A DNA stretch of 64,000 nt from assembly GCF_001428065.1 (NCBI RefSeq), contig NZ_LMSE01000001.1:183931-247930 (forward strand), in the 5' to 3' direction. Source of the DNA: Nostocoides sp. Soil756. Its GTDB lineage: Bacteria > Actinomycetota > Actinomycetes > Actinomycetales > Dermatophilaceae. The notes beneath the pieces were generated by a model. That model worked only from the letters and a program-made list of their open reading frames with translations. It was not told the origin of the DNA and searched no databases. This document shows, one piece after another, positions 50,326 through 59,343 of the stretch (positions are counted from its first letter, which is position 1; each line of letters opens with the position of its first letter). Position numbers and translations under genes: made by a program.

Positions 50326-51852
50326 TCAGGCGGTGGTGCGCTCGACCAGGTCGGCCAGCTCGCCCACCGCGGGGTCGCCGTCGAGCAGCCCCGACAGGGC
50401 GGCGGCCTCGTCGCGCAGCGTGTCGGCATCCACCGCCCGCGCCCATGGGCCGTCCGTCAGTCGGTCGGTGAGCAGGGCGATGACCAGGTCCTGGCGCAGC
50501 CGGGGTGCGGCCGCCTCCGGGTGGCCGGCGCACTCGGCGTCGCTGAGCCGGCCGCTGCGCTCGACCGGCCGGCCGGTGGCGTCCTGGTACCGCACGGTCG
50601 CGGTGACGAACGGGGTGCGCGACCCCCGCCCACGCAGCTCGACGTCGTACAGCGCGGTGGTCGCGTGGCCGGCGAACACCTCACCGCCGTCCACGCCGTC
50701 GTCGCGGAACTGGTCGTCGGCCAGCGCCCGGTTCTCGTAGCCGAGGAGCCGGTAGCCGGCCACCTGCTCGGGGTCGAACTCCACCTGCGCCTTGGCGTCG
50801 CGGGCGGTCACCACCAGCGAACCGGTCAGGCCGGTGCCGAAGACCCGCTCGGCCTCGCGCGCGTCGTCGACGTAGACATGCCAGCCGTCGCCGCGGTCGG
50901 CCAGCTGCTCGAGCAGCCGGTCGTTGTAGTCGGCGATGCCCACCCCCACCGACACCAGGTGGATGCCGTGACGCGTCTCGTCGCCGATGCGCCGCAGGAT
51001 GCCGCCGGCCGTGGTCGCCCCGACGTTGGCGACACCGTCGCTGATGAGCACGACCCGGGTCATCCGGCCGTCCTGGCGCATCTCGGTGGCCAGGTCGTAG
51101 CCGGTGGTGAGCCCGGCCTCGGCGTTGGTCGACGACTGGGGGCGCAGCGCGTCGACGGCATCCAGGATGGTGTCGCGCTCGCTCACCGGCGTGGGGTCGA
51201 GGACGACCCGGGCCTGGCTGGAGTAGCAGACCATCGCGACGCGGTCGCTGTCGCGCAGCGAGCCGACGAGGGTGCGCAGGGCCGTCTTGGTCGTCGGCAT
51301 CTTGTCGGCCTCGCCCATCGAGCCGGAGCAGTCGACGACGAGCACCAGGTCGGCATCCGGCCGGTCGCGGTCCGGGACGTCGGCGCTGCGGATGCCGATG
51401 CGCACCAGGCGGTGGCCGGGGCTGAACGGCAGGGCGGCCGCATCGACCGAGACCCCGAGCCCGTCGCGGGGGGCCTCGTAGTCCTGGTCGAAGTAGTTGA
51501 CGAACTCCTCGGTGCGGATCTGGTTGCGCGGCAGCTGCTCCCCGTGGGTGACGGCGTCGCGGAAGCGAGTGTACGAGCCGGTGTCGATGTCGAGGGCGAA
51601 GGTCGAGAGCGGGTCCTGCGCGGCGTCGGTCATCGGGTTCTCGCTGTCACCGAGACCATTTCGCGAGGTGGGTTCGGGGCCGGGGTGGTGGCGGTCGGAG
51701 GGGGCGGCGCCGTTCGGGCCGGGGGCGACCTGGCCGCCGTCGGTCGAGCCCGAGCTCGAGGCCGAGCATCCGGTGAGGGCGAGGAGGCCGGCGAGCGCGG
51801 CGGCGGTCAGGGCGGGAACGGCGGACGAGCGGTGGGGCGAGGGGAGCTGCAT
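50326..51852 (-). CDS. vWA-domain lipoprotein (YfbK-like), 508 aa
   Basis: Surface-anchored protein with a lipobox (LLALTGCSASSSG), a disordered Ser/Gly/Pro linker, an N-terminal von Willebrand-associated domain (STFALDIDTGSYTRFRDAVTHGEQLPRNQIRTEEFVNYFDQDYEAP) and a vWA domain with an intact MIDAS: DxSxS in LVVDCSGSMGEADKM, the Thr region SSTNAEAG and the Asp in VVLISDGVANVG. The C-terminal part (YRLLGYENRALADDQFRDD) is a family domain. Ligand is unknown; relatives are called Ca-activated chloride channel homologs without evidence. No partner genes are adjacent. Confidence 0.9.
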   Translation of the reverse strand: MQLPSPHRSSAVPALTAAALAGLLALTGCSASSSGSTDGGQVAPGPNGAAPSDRHHPGPEPTSRNGLGDSENPMTDAAQDPLSTFALDIDTGSYTRFRDAVTHGEQLPRNQIRTEEFVNYFDQDYEAPRDGLGVSVDAAALPFSPGHRLVRIGIRSADVPDRDRPDADLVLVVDCSGSMGEADKMPTTKTALRTLVGSLRDSDRVAMVCYSSQARVVLDPTPVSERDTILDAVDALRPQSSTNAEAGLTTGYDLATEMRQDGRMTRVVLISDGVANVGATTAGGILRRIGDETRHGIHLVSVGVGIADYNDRLLEQLADRGDGWHVYVDDAREAERVFGTGLTGSLVVTARDAKAQVEFDPEQVAGYRLLGYENRALADDQFRDDGVDGGEVFAGHATTALYDVELRGRGSRTPFVTATVRYQDATGRPVERSGRLSDAECAGHPEAAAPRLRQDLVIALLTDRLTDGPWARAVDADTLRDEAAALSGLLDGDPAVGELADLVERTTA

Positions 51853-52053
51853 GACTGCCTCCTGCGGGTCGACGGATGCCGCGTGGGACGGACGCTAGGG
51901 AGGTGGAGTTCCCGCTGTCGCCGGGTGATGCCGACCCGTGACCGGACCGAGTCCGTCCCGTGGCCGCTCCGTGTCCGCACCGTTGCCGACGGGGCGCTGA
52001 CAGGCGGCGGACGTGACCGCGCCGTGACCTGCGGCGGGTGGAGGATGGGCGCC

Positions 52054-53241
52054 ATGACCTCGTTCGCGCGCCGCGCCGAGCGCGTCCAGCCGTCGGCCAT
52101 CCGGGAGTTCCTGGCGCTGGCCGGGACCCCGGGCATCACCTCGTTCGCGGGCGGCTACCCCGACGCGTCGCTCTTCCCGATGGACGAGCTGCGCGGCATC
52201 TACGACGGGCTGCTGACGGCCGGCGACGGGTCGGCGCTGCAGTACACCGCGTCCGAGGGGCTGCCGGCCCTGCGCGCGCTGGTCGCCGAGCGGCTGACCG
52301 CCGACGGGATGCCGTGCACCGCCGACGACGTGCTCATCACCCAGGGCGGCCAGCAGGGGCTCGACCTGGTGGCGAAGCTGTTCGTCGACGCCGGCGACGT
52401 CATCGTCACCGAGCGGCCGACGTTCCTCGGGGCGCTCATCGCGTTCAACCCCTGTGAGCCGCGGTACCGGTCGGTGCCGATGGACGACGGAGGGATGGAC
52501 GTCGACGCGCTCGAGCAGGTGCTGCGCACGACCGAGCGGGTCAAGATCGTCTACACCGTGCCCGACTTCCAGAACCCGACCGGGCGGACGATGGGCCTGG
52601 CGCGGCGCCGGCGGCTCGTCGAGCTGGCGGAGGAGTACGACGTGGTCGTGCTCGAGGACTCGCCCTACCGCGAGCTGCGCTACGAGGGCGAGCGGCTGCC
52701 GACCATCAAGAGCCTCGACACCACCGGGCGCGTCATCCACCTGGGGTCGTTCTCGAAGATCCTGGCGCCGGGGCTACGGCTGGGCTGGGCGCTGGCCGAG
52801 CCCGAGGTGCGCGAGAAGCTGGCGCTGCTCAAGCTGGCCGCCGACACCCAGAACGGCACCCTCAACATGCGCGCGGCGGCGGCGTACCTGGCGCAGTTCG
52901 ACGTCGAGGCGCACATCGCGAGGATGCTGCCGACCTACCGGCACCAGCGCGACCTGATGCTCGAGACGATGGCCGAGCACTTCCCGGCCGGGATCACGTG
53001 GACGCGCGCCGAGGGCGGGCTGTTCACCTGGGTGACGTTCCCAGAAGGGTTGGACCTGGCCGCGTTCCAGCGCGACGTGCTGATCCCGCGGGCCGGGGTC
53101 ATCGTGGTGCCCGGGGCGCCGTTCTTCGCGGAGGCCCCCGAGTCGCACCACGCGCGGATGAGCTACTCGGGCGTGCCGGACGACCGGATGATCGCCGGAG
53201 TGCGGGCGATGGGCGCCCTGCTCACCGAAGCCCTCGCCTGA
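52054..53241 (+). CDS. PLP-dependent class I/II aminotransferase (2-aminoadipate/multisubstrate type), 395 aa
   Basis: Fold-type I aminotransferase. Features: ITSFAGGYPDASLFPMDELR, ITQGGQQGLDLVAKLF, VYTVPDFQNPTGRTMG, VVLEDSPYRELRYEG, the PLP-binding Lys235 in HLGSFSKILAPGLRLGW, and the C-terminal Arg in HHARMSYSGV. This resembles LysN/2-aminoadipate and kynurenine-type aminotransferases that also act on aromatic amino acids. ATG 52054 has GGAGG 10 bases upstream; an in-frame ATG at 52045 is also possible. No HTH, so not a MocR regulator. Confidence 0.88.
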   Translation: MTSFARRAERVQPSAIREFLALAGTPGITSFAGGYPDASLFPMDELRGIYDGLLTAGDGSALQYTASEGLPALRALVAERLTADGMPCTADDVLITQGGQQGLDLVAKLFVDAGDVIVTERPTFLGALIAFNPCEPRYRSVPMDDGGMDVDALEQVLRTTERVKIVYTVPDFQNPTGRTMGLARRRRLVELAEEYDVVVLEDSPYRELRYEGERLPTIKSLDTTGRVIHLGSFSKILAPGLRLGWALAEPEVREKLALLKLAADTQNGTLNMRAAAAYLAQFDVEAHIARMLPTYRHQRDLMLETMAEHFPAGITWTRAEGGLFTWVTFPEGLDLAAFQRDVLIPRAGVIVVPGAPFFAEAPESHHARMSYSGVPDDRMIAGVRAMGALLTEALA

Positions 53242-53251
53242 CCGGCCGGAG

Positions 53252-53938
53252 TCAGTCCTCGCGCGGGTCACCGGGGCGCACCAGTCCGTGTTCGTACGCG
53301 GCGATGGCGGCCTGCACCCGGTCGCGGGCCGGCAGCTTGGCCAGCAGACGGTTGATGTGGGTCTTGACGGTGGTCTCGCCGAGGAAGAGGCGCTCGGCGA
53401 TCTCGGCGTTCGACAGCCCGCGCGCGACCAGCCGCAGGACCTCGGTCTCGCGCTCGGTGAGGTGGGCGAGCGGCCCGGCGGTGCGCGCGGGTCCCGGTCC
53501 GGGGCGCCGGACGTAGTCCTCGATGAGCCGCCGGGTGATGCTCGGCGCCAGCAACGCCTCGCCGGCGTGCACCTGCCGGACCGCCGCGACCAGGCGGTCC
53601 GGCGGGGCGGTCTTGAGCAGGAAGCCGGAGGCGCCGGCGCGCAGGGCCTCGTAGACGTAGCGCTCGGTGTCGAAGGTGGTCAGGGCCAGCACCTTCGCGC
53701 GAGAGTGCGAGGCCTGCAGCCGGCGGGTCGCCTCCAGGCCGTCCACCTCCGGCATCCGCAGGTCCATCAGCACCACGTCCGGGTCCTGGGCGGCGCACAC
53801 GGCCAGGGCGTGGGCGCCGTCGTCGGCCTCGCCCACCACCGCCAGCCCCGGTTCGCTCTCGAGGATCAGGCGGAACCCGGCACGCACGAGGGCCTGGTCG
53901 TCGGCGATGACGACCCGGATGGGCTCGGTGTCGGTCAT
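53252..53938 (-). CDS. NarL/LuxR-type response regulator, 228 aa
   Basis: The receiver domain has the acidic pair Asp13-Asp14 ([13 protein letters not shown]), phospho-accepting Asp59 ([13 protein letters not shown]) and Lys in [11 protein letters not shown]. The C-terminal LuxR HTH is [43 protein letters not shown]. Its start overlaps the kinase stop (ATGA), so they form a coupled two-component system. Target genes are unknown; the adjacent divergent secreted-protein gene is a candidate. Confidence 0.93.
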   Translation of the reverse strand: [228 protein letters not shown]

Positions 53939-55107
53939 GACGACGCGTCCAGGGGAAGCCGGGCCGCGACCCGGAACCCTCCGTCGTCGGTGCGCCCGGC
54001 CGTGAGCTCACCGCCGTAGATGCTGGCCCGTTCCCGCGCGCCGCGCAGCCCGTAGCCCGCTCCCTCCGCGGCCGGGCCACCGAGGCGCGCCGGGCCGGGG
54101 TCGGAGACCGTGAGCAGCAGCGCGTCGCCCGCCACCTTCAGCTCGATCCGGGCGACCGGCGCGGCGGAGTGCTTGCGCACGTTGGTCAGGGCCTCCTGGA
54201 TGATCCGGTAGGCGGCCAGCTGGATGCCGGCGGGCACCACGTGGCCCGCCAGGTCGGTCGGCACCGCCGGGACGACGCGGACCCCGGTGCTCGTCGACCG
54301 TGCGAACAGCTCCCCGAGGTCGGCCAGCCCGGGCTGCGGGCCGAGGCCGATGCCCTCGTCGCCGTCGCGCAGCACCCCCAGCAGCCCCGCGAGCTCGGTC
54401 ACGGCCTGCCGCCCGGCGACCTGGATGTCGCGCAGCGAGCTGCGCACCTGTTCCGTGCCGCCCGGGCCAGCGGCCAGGCTGACCCGTTCGGCGGCGCCGG
54501 CCTGGACGACCATGAGGCTCACCGCGTGCGAGATCACGTCGTGCAGCTCCCGGGCCAGCCGCGACCGTTCGTTCAGGACGGCGGTCCGGGCGGCATCCTC
54601 GCGCTCGCGCTCCCGGCGCAGCATCTCCTCGTTCAGGCGCACCGCCTCGGCCGTGCGCGCCCGGATGGTCTGACCCGCGACGAACGTCAGGACCACGAAC
54701 GTGGCCCCGAACAGCCAGTTGCCCAACCCTTCTCCGCTGAGCCAGGACTGCAGCGCGAACGCCGCCACGAAGGCACCCGATCCCAGCGTGGCGATGCGCG
54801 GCCGCTCCCACGTACACACCGTGAACACGGCGATGACGGAGGCGACGAGGTCCATGATGGGCTGGCTCAGCGGCACCCCCGCGGCCGACTCGAGCAGCCC
54901 CGCTGCCGCGACCACGAAGGTGACGGGCAACGGGTGCACCCGCCGGAAGGCCAGCGCGAGCGCCATCGTCACCTCGGTCGCCATCGCGGGCACCTTGGGC
55001 GCGATGCCCGGCACGACGATCACCTCGGTGACCGCCACCGCGAGCAGCACCGCACTCAGCCCGAGGTCGAGCAGCGAGGGGCGCGTGGGTCGTTCCACGC
55101 CTCCCAC
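53935..55107 (-). CDS. Sensor histidine kinase, NarL-type partner, about 390 aa
   Basis: The N-terminal half has six membrane helices (from LLDLGLSAVLLAVAVTEVIVV to WLFGATFVVLTFVAGQTI), then the HisKA_3 dimerisation/phosphoacceptor helix (LNERSRLARELHDVISHAVSLMVVQAGAAERV, with the His after REL). The HATPase region follows (RIIQEALTNVRKHSAAPVARIELKV, ALLLTVSDPGPARLGG, GYGLRGARERASIYGGEL). No extracellular sensor domain, so it likely senses the membrane or cell envelope. The start is ambiguous between GTG 55107 and GTG 55098; neither has a clear ribosome binding site. Confidence 0.88.
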   Translation of the reverse strand: MGGVERPTRPSLLDLGLSAVLLAVAVTEVIVVPGIAPKVPAMATEVTMALALAFRRVHPLPVTFVVAAAGLLESAAGVPLSQPIMDLVASVIAVFTVCTWERPRIATLGSGAFVAAFALQSWLSGEGLGNWLFGATFVVLTFVAGQTIRARTAEAVRLNEEMLRREREREDAARTAVLNERSRLARELHDVISHAVSLMVVQAGAAERVSLAAGPGGTEQVRSSLRDIQVAGRQAVTELAGLLGVLRDGDEGIGLGPQPGLADLGELFARSTSTGVRVVPAVPTDLAGHVVPAGIQLAAYRIIQEALTNVRKHSAAPVARIELKVAGDALLLTVSDPGPARLGGPAAEGAGYGLRGARERASIYGGELTAGRTDDGGFRVAARLPLDASS

Positions 55108-55303
55108 GGTCCCACCACCAGGCCGTCTGGTGCGTCCACTCGGGGGTGGACGTGGGTCGACCCCGGGGAGGGGGCGGCCCGGGGATCGGCCCGGCCCCGA
55201 GGTCCCCGAGATCCACCCGTCGCACGGCGCGGGGCGAGCGCCCGAGCAGCACGCTGGCCCGTGGCCGGCCATCCGGGGCGGCACCCTCCGAAAGGAACTC
55301 GAC

Positions 55304-55816
55304 GTGAAGACAGCACTGCGTGGCCGCATCGCGGCCGCATCCATGACGGCCCTCCTCGCGGTCGGGGGTGGCACCGCCCACGCCGCGGCGCCGCCCGACG
55401 GCGCTCAGGTCCTGCGCTTCCACTACAACTCCAGCGCGGCCCCCGACGAGGAGACCGTGATCGCGACCGGCCCGATCCACGGCATCGGCGACGACGTCCA
55501 GACCGAGAACGGCGGGACCGAGCTGGCCACCATCACCTTCCCCACCGGCACGGTCCAGGTGACGGCCCGGACGACCGGCGAGCGGGTCACCGCCGACCTC
55601 ACCGCCTGTCGGATGACGGTGGCCTTCAGCGGGATCTGGTCGGTCGTCGGTGGCACGGACGGCTACGCCGACGCCTCCGGTGGCGGCCCCTTCACCGGCC
55701 TGCGGATCATCCACGGAGAGCGCATCGACGGTGTCTGTCAGGGCCCCGACTCCGGGCTGCCGCCCCGCCTCGTCACCGAGGACGTCCGCGCGACCGGGAC
55801 GGTGTCGCTGGGCTAG
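55304..55816 (+). CDS. Secreted protein of unknown function, 170 aa
   Basis: A signal peptide (RGRIAAASMTALLAVGGGTAHAAAPP) precedes a mature part of about 140 residues: VLRFHYNSSAAPDEETVIATGPIHGIGDDVQTENGG, AFSGIWSVVGGTDGYADASGGGPFTG, GERIDGVC. The SGxWxVxGGTxxYAxASGxG pattern slightly resembles allene-oxide-cyclase/dirigent-like beta-barrels; this is tentative. Two Cys residues (in TACRMTV and DGVCQG) could form a disulfide. GTG 55304 has AAAGGA 8 bases upstream. Divergent from the two-component system, which may control it. Confidence 0.72.
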   Translation: MKTALRGRIAAASMTALLAVGGGTAHAAAPPDGAQVLRFHYNSSAAPDEETVIATGPIHGIGDDVQTENGGTELATITFPTGTVQVTARTTGERVTADLTACRMTVAFSGIWSVVGGTDGYADASGGGPFTGLRIIHGERIDGVCQGPDSGLPPRLVTEDVRATGTVSLG

Positions 55817-55973
55817 CACCTGGGCCGGCGCGGGGGGCCACGGACGCTTCGGTGCTCGGCCCGGCACCTCCCGGTACCCGGGTCGGCGCGCGGAACATTC
55901 GGGGTCGACAGGCCGCGGCGACGAGCGGACAATGCTCGACAGCAGCGAGCCGACCCGCACCCAGGGTGAGGTC

Positions 55974-56231
55974 ATGACCAGCACCTCCGCGCCGCATCGC
56001 CCACAGGTCGTCCGAGCGATCCTCCGCACCATCGCCGCCGCGACGTTCGCGGTCCTCACCCTCGCGTTCCTGGTCGAACCGACGTGGCTCGATGGCATCG
56101 CCGGCGCCGAGCCGGACGGCGGGAGCGGAGCACTCGAGCTCACCCTCGTCCTGGTCGCCGGCGCGGCCGCCCTGGCGGCTTCCGTCGGTGCCGGGCTCGC
56201 CTGGCGGCGCGTCCTCACGACGGGCGGCTGA
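55974..56231 (+). CDS. Small membrane protein of unknown function, 85 aa
   Basis: Two hydrophobic segments (VRAILRTIAAATFAVLTLAFLV and LELTLVLVAGAAALAASVGAGLAW) linked by EPTWLDGIAGAEPDGGSGA. I chose ATG 55974 because GGTGAGG precedes it; an in-frame ATG at 55932 without a good ribosome binding site would add 14 residues. The next gene begins 2 bases after its stop, so they are one transcription unit. Confidence 0.68.
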   Translation: MTSTSAPHRPQVVRAILRTIAAATFAVLTLAFLVEPTWLDGIAGAEPDGGSGALELTLVLVAGAAALAASVGAGLAWRRVLTTGG

Positions 56232-56233
56232 CC

Positions 56234-57196
56234 GTGCGACCGCTCGCCGACCTCCTGCGCGCGCTGCTCGCCATCCCCGGTGCCTTCGCCCGGCTGCTCC
56301 GCCAGCTGCCGCGTCTGCTCCTGGCCCTGTTCCGGCCGCGGCCGCACCCTCCCGACCGGCAGGACAAGGCGGCGGCGAGCCGGTGCGTGCCCATCGACGA
56401 CCCCGCGATGCGGGTGCCCGACCCGCCCGTCTACTCGCAGCAGGACCTGATGGCGCGCGGGCTGCCGGTGACCTGGCAGAACCCGGACTTCACCATCCTC
56501 GACGGCGGCACGCCCGTCAACTCGTACGACCTCCAGCCCGACCACACCTACACCGTCGACGTCCGGGTGTGGAACGCGGCGCCGGACTGCCCCGTCGTGG
56601 CGATGCCGGTCCACCTGTCCTACCTCGACTTCGGGATGGGGACGGTCAGCGTGCCGGTGGCGACGCGGCTCGTCGACGTGGGCGTCCAGGGCGGCCCCGG
56701 CAATCCGTCGCACGTCGCGTTCTCGTGGCACACCCCGGCGGCCCCCGGGCACTACTGCCTCCAGGCGCTGCTCGACCCGGCCAGCGACCGGAACCGGAAC
56801 AACAACCTCGGGCAGCACAACACCGACGTCGTGCAGGCCCACTCGCCGGCGATCGTCTCCTTCACCCTGCGCAACGAGACCCAGCGCGAGCACCGGTACC
56901 GGTTCGAGACCGACGCCTACGTGCTGCAGACGCCGAGGTGCGAGGACCTCGAGGAGTACCGCAAGGACCTGGCCCGCCACCTCGTGGCGACCCCGCTCCC
57001 TGCCGGCTGGGCCGTCGAGCTGGCCCCCGACCAGCCGGTCCTGGCGCCGGGCGGCCTCGTGTCCGTGACGGCCACCGTCACCCCGCCCGCCGGGTTCGAC
57101 GGGACCCAGCGCATCAACATCCACGCCCCCTACACCGAGGGCTACCAGGACGTCCTGGCCGGGGGCGTCAGCGTCGACGTCGTCAAGCAGCCGTGA
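56234..57196 (+). CDS. CARDB-like domain protein of unknown function, 320 aa
   Basis: The N-terminal 45 residues are Arg/Leu-rich and amphipathic (LADLLRALLAIPGAFARLLRQ), without a clear signal peptide. Then come two Ig-like beta-sandwich stretches: one with YDLQPDHTYTVDVRVWNAAPDCPVVAMPVHLSYLDFG and FSWHTPAAPGHYCLQALLDPASDRNRNNNLGQHNTDVV, which is the CARDB-type NN.GQ.N pattern; the other with GGLVSVTATVTPPAGFDGTQRINIHAPYTEG. It sits between two uncharacterised membrane proteins in a tight operon. GTG start. Function unknown. Confidence 0.72.
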   Translation: MRPLADLLRALLAIPGAFARLLRQLPRLLLALFRPRPHPPDRQDKAAASRCVPIDDPAMRVPDPPVYSQQDLMARGLPVTWQNPDFTILDGGTPVNSYDLQPDHTYTVDVRVWNAAPDCPVVAMPVHLSYLDFGMGTVSVPVATRLVDVGVQGGPGNPSHVAFSWHTPAAPGHYCLQALLDPASDRNRNNNLGQHNTDVVQAHSPAIVSFTLRNETQREHRYRFETDAYVLQTPRCEDLEEYRKDLARHLVATPLPAGWAVELAPDQPVLAPGGLVSVTATVTPPAGFDGTQRINIHAPYTEGYQDVLAGGVSVDVVKQP

Positions 57197-57205
57197 GGTG
57201 ACGTG

Positions 57206-58264
57206 ATGGCCGGGTACAAGCAGTACACCCTCTGCAGCCAGCCGATGTCGTGGATGTCGCCGGCCGCCTACATCGCGACTGCCACCGCTGCCACCGCTGC
57301 CATCTTCGCCCTGCTGGGCTACGGCACCTTCCCGTGCGGGCTGATCCTCATCGAGGCGTTCGCGGCGGCCGGCGGGGTGGCCTTCTGCGACTGGTGGCTG
57401 AACATCCGGCTCGTCTGCCTCGGCGGCGACGAGAGCGTCATCGGGGCGGTGATCAGCGTCGAGACCCCCCAGGAAAAGGTCGGCAACGTCGACCTCGGTG
57501 ACCCGAAGACCATCGCCAACGCCCTCGACACCGACTACTCCATCAACCTGCTCGTCTACCCGACGATGCCCGGCGTCGACCAGGCCCACCTCGAGACCAG
57601 CGTTCCCTACGGGTACCTCGCCGCCGAGACCGACGGGGTGCGCGACCACGTGGGCTTCTTCACCGGCGCGAAGGCCAGGGACAAGAAGGGCGTGCTGCCC
57701 CCGACGGCCGTCCTGCACGCCGAGTTCGAGGGAGCCGGCATCGCCGACTTCCGGGTCGGGCTGCTCGTCGCGTACGGGCTGGCGCTCGCGGCCTGGGCCC
57801 TGTGCGTGGCCCTACCCCCGCCGTTCGGCTGGATCGTAGGGGGCGTCCTCGCGCTGCTCGCGTTCCTGGCCGCGCTGCTCGGCGGGGCCATCGGGGTGGG
57901 GGACGGCGGGTCACCGTCGGACGTCGAGGGCGCGCCGACCGAGATCCACCAGCCCGACGACAAGGGCCTCGGCTCCGACCTGCTCTACGTGCGGGCCCGC
58001 TGGGTCTTCGACTCCCTGCACTCCGGCTGGAACGAGCTCCACCCCATCAAGGCGTGCACGGTGGTGGGGAGCTGGGACGGCGACTGGTCGTCCGACACCG
58101 TGGGCGTCAAGGACCGGCTCGACGCCGCCTTCGACGCCGCCGACCGCGACGACGTCATCAAGCGTCAGGGGAGGGCCGAGCACCAGTGGCGCGTGCACCC
58201 GTTGGTGAACGGGTGCGAACTCAGCACCGAGCCGGCGCCCGAGGACGGTCCGGTCATCCTCTGA
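57206..58264 (+). CDS. Membrane protein with a WNELHPIK motif, function unknown, 352 aa
   Basis: Two hydrophobic regions (about residues 20-65, AAYIATATAATAAIFALLGYGTFPCGLILIEAFAAAGGVAF, and about 185-235, LLVAYGLALAAWALCVALPPPFGWIVGGVLALLAFLAALLGGAIGVG). The C-terminal domain has VRARWVFDSLHSGWNELHPIKACTVVGSW; the SGWNE(I/L)HP(V/I)K pattern is familiar from uncharacterised bacterial proteins in several phyla. Cys residues are frequent. ATG 57206 has GAGGTG 6 bases upstream. It ends the four-gene set and is the last gene before the low-GC island. Confidence 0.72.
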   Translation: MAGYKQYTLCSQPMSWMSPAAYIATATAATAAIFALLGYGTFPCGLILIEAFAAAGGVAFCDWWLNIRLVCLGGDESVIGAVISVETPQEKVGNVDLGDPKTIANALDTDYSINLLVYPTMPGVDQAHLETSVPYGYLAAETDGVRDHVGFFTGAKARDKKGVLPPTAVLHAEFEGAGIADFRVGLLVAYGLALAAWALCVALPPPFGWIVGGVLALLAFLAALLGGAIGVGDGGSPSDVEGAPTEIHQPDDKGLGSDLLYVRARWVFDSLHSGWNELHPIKACTVVGSWDGDWSSDTVGVKDRLDAAFDAADRDDVIKRQGRAEHQWRVHPLVNGCELSTEPAPEDGPVIL

Positions 58265-59091
58265 GGCTTTGCAGTGACCCCCTGCTTGCAAACTCCCAGT
58301 TTGGGGTCCACCGGAGCGTGCATAAGCACAGGTCAGGACGCTGCAAGGCACCAGGCCGCGTCGAACTCCTACCCCGCTGCAGTGCCAAATTGGGGTACGG
58401 AGCTACGCATGTCGGGGTCTGACACGTGCAGGGCTGGCGCCTGCTGGGTGCAGCCCACCCGGACGTGGACGTCGCGTCGTGATCGTCGCTCAGCGGCCAG
58501 TCACACTGGTGCTGCTGGCAGACTGCGGTGGGTGATCACCGGGGCATGAAGCCTGGGACCTCGGGGACTACGGAACCTTTGGTGCGAACGAGGCACCCTC
58601 GCTAGTGTGGACCATTACCCAGCGGTTGGTTGGTACGACATCGACGCGTGGGGCTGCTGCTCAGGACTTGACCGGAGGTGCGAGATGGATCCCGGAATTG
58701 CTCGGCGCGCCCGTCCGCAGGGGTCGAGGGATGCGAAGTCGTCCTCGTCAATCGTCAGGACGACACGCCTGGGACGAGTACAAAGGTTCCCGGGCAACTA
58801 CATCCTCAGGGCATACCCTGCCAACGTGGCTGAATTACAACCCTGTAGTTGTGGCCGGAGCCGACGTCTATCCGGGCAGTCGACCCCCCGCTCGGCCGCC
58901 TGGCCTCGCCTAAGCCACAGATGCGTTCAGGTGGGCCAGCCGCCGTTGCCGACCATGACATCGGCCCACATGGCAAACGGCCAGCAGCGTCACGAAAAAC
59001 CGCTCGGCACCCACGTAGTGTCCCTCACGACGTGGGCTAGTGAAGCGCGTCTCATCGGTGGAATGATCCTACCCGGGGGAGAGGAATCGAT
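58265..59091. other. 827-bp stretch without a convincing gene; left edge of the lower-GC island
   Basis: GC content drops and codon structure disappears after 58264. Several open frames of 90-160 codons exist here but lack family resemblance, ribosome binding sites or normal codon bias. A partial inverted repeat (gacccc ... ggggtc) lies near 58275-58307. I see no integrase, tRNA or clear attachment site. Confidence 0.6.
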
Positions 59092-59256
59092 ATGAGCGGT
59101 AAACGGCTGACCCCTGTACAAGAAGCAGCCCTTGGTCAACTTCTGAAGGGCGTTACGGATCCGAAGCAGCGGCGAGAGATCCGGGAGAGTTACGAGCGTC
59201 GCCTGAGCCGGAAGAACAAGTACGTCGAAACAAGGATCAAACAGAAGGTCGGCTAG
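59092..59256 (+). CDS. Small basic helical protein, 54 aa
   Basis: MSGKRLTPVQEAALGQLLKG followed by a highly charged helix (TDPKQRREIRESYERRLSRKNKYVETRIKQKVG). The calculated charge is strongly positive. ATG 59092 has GGGGGAGAGGAATCGAT upstream, a good ribosome binding site. It precedes the SIR2-like gene by 54-87 bp in the same direction and uses the same AT-richer codons. It is not recognisable. A regulator, toxin-antitoxin partner or DNA/RNA-binding accessory is possible. Too short to place by homology. Confidence 0.6.
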   Translation: MSGKRLTPVQEAALGQLLKGVTDPKQRREIRESYERRLSRKNKYVETRIKQKVG

Positions 59257-59343
59257 TACTCGGCCAGTACGGCTCGTCCTGCCATCGGTACAGTCGCCAT
59301 CGCTGTTCCATTGGGTGGCGCTGGAACTTGGGGCCAGACGGTC

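Noticed and set aside
58265..58600. tRNA remnant as attachment site (gtcgaactcctacc resembles a T-arm)
   Set aside because: No acceptor stem or anticodon arm can be formed around it.
58605..59095. Open frames of 102 and 162 codons in the low-GC stretch
   Set aside because: They overlap each other in different frames, lack ribosome binding sites and show no domain or codon bias.
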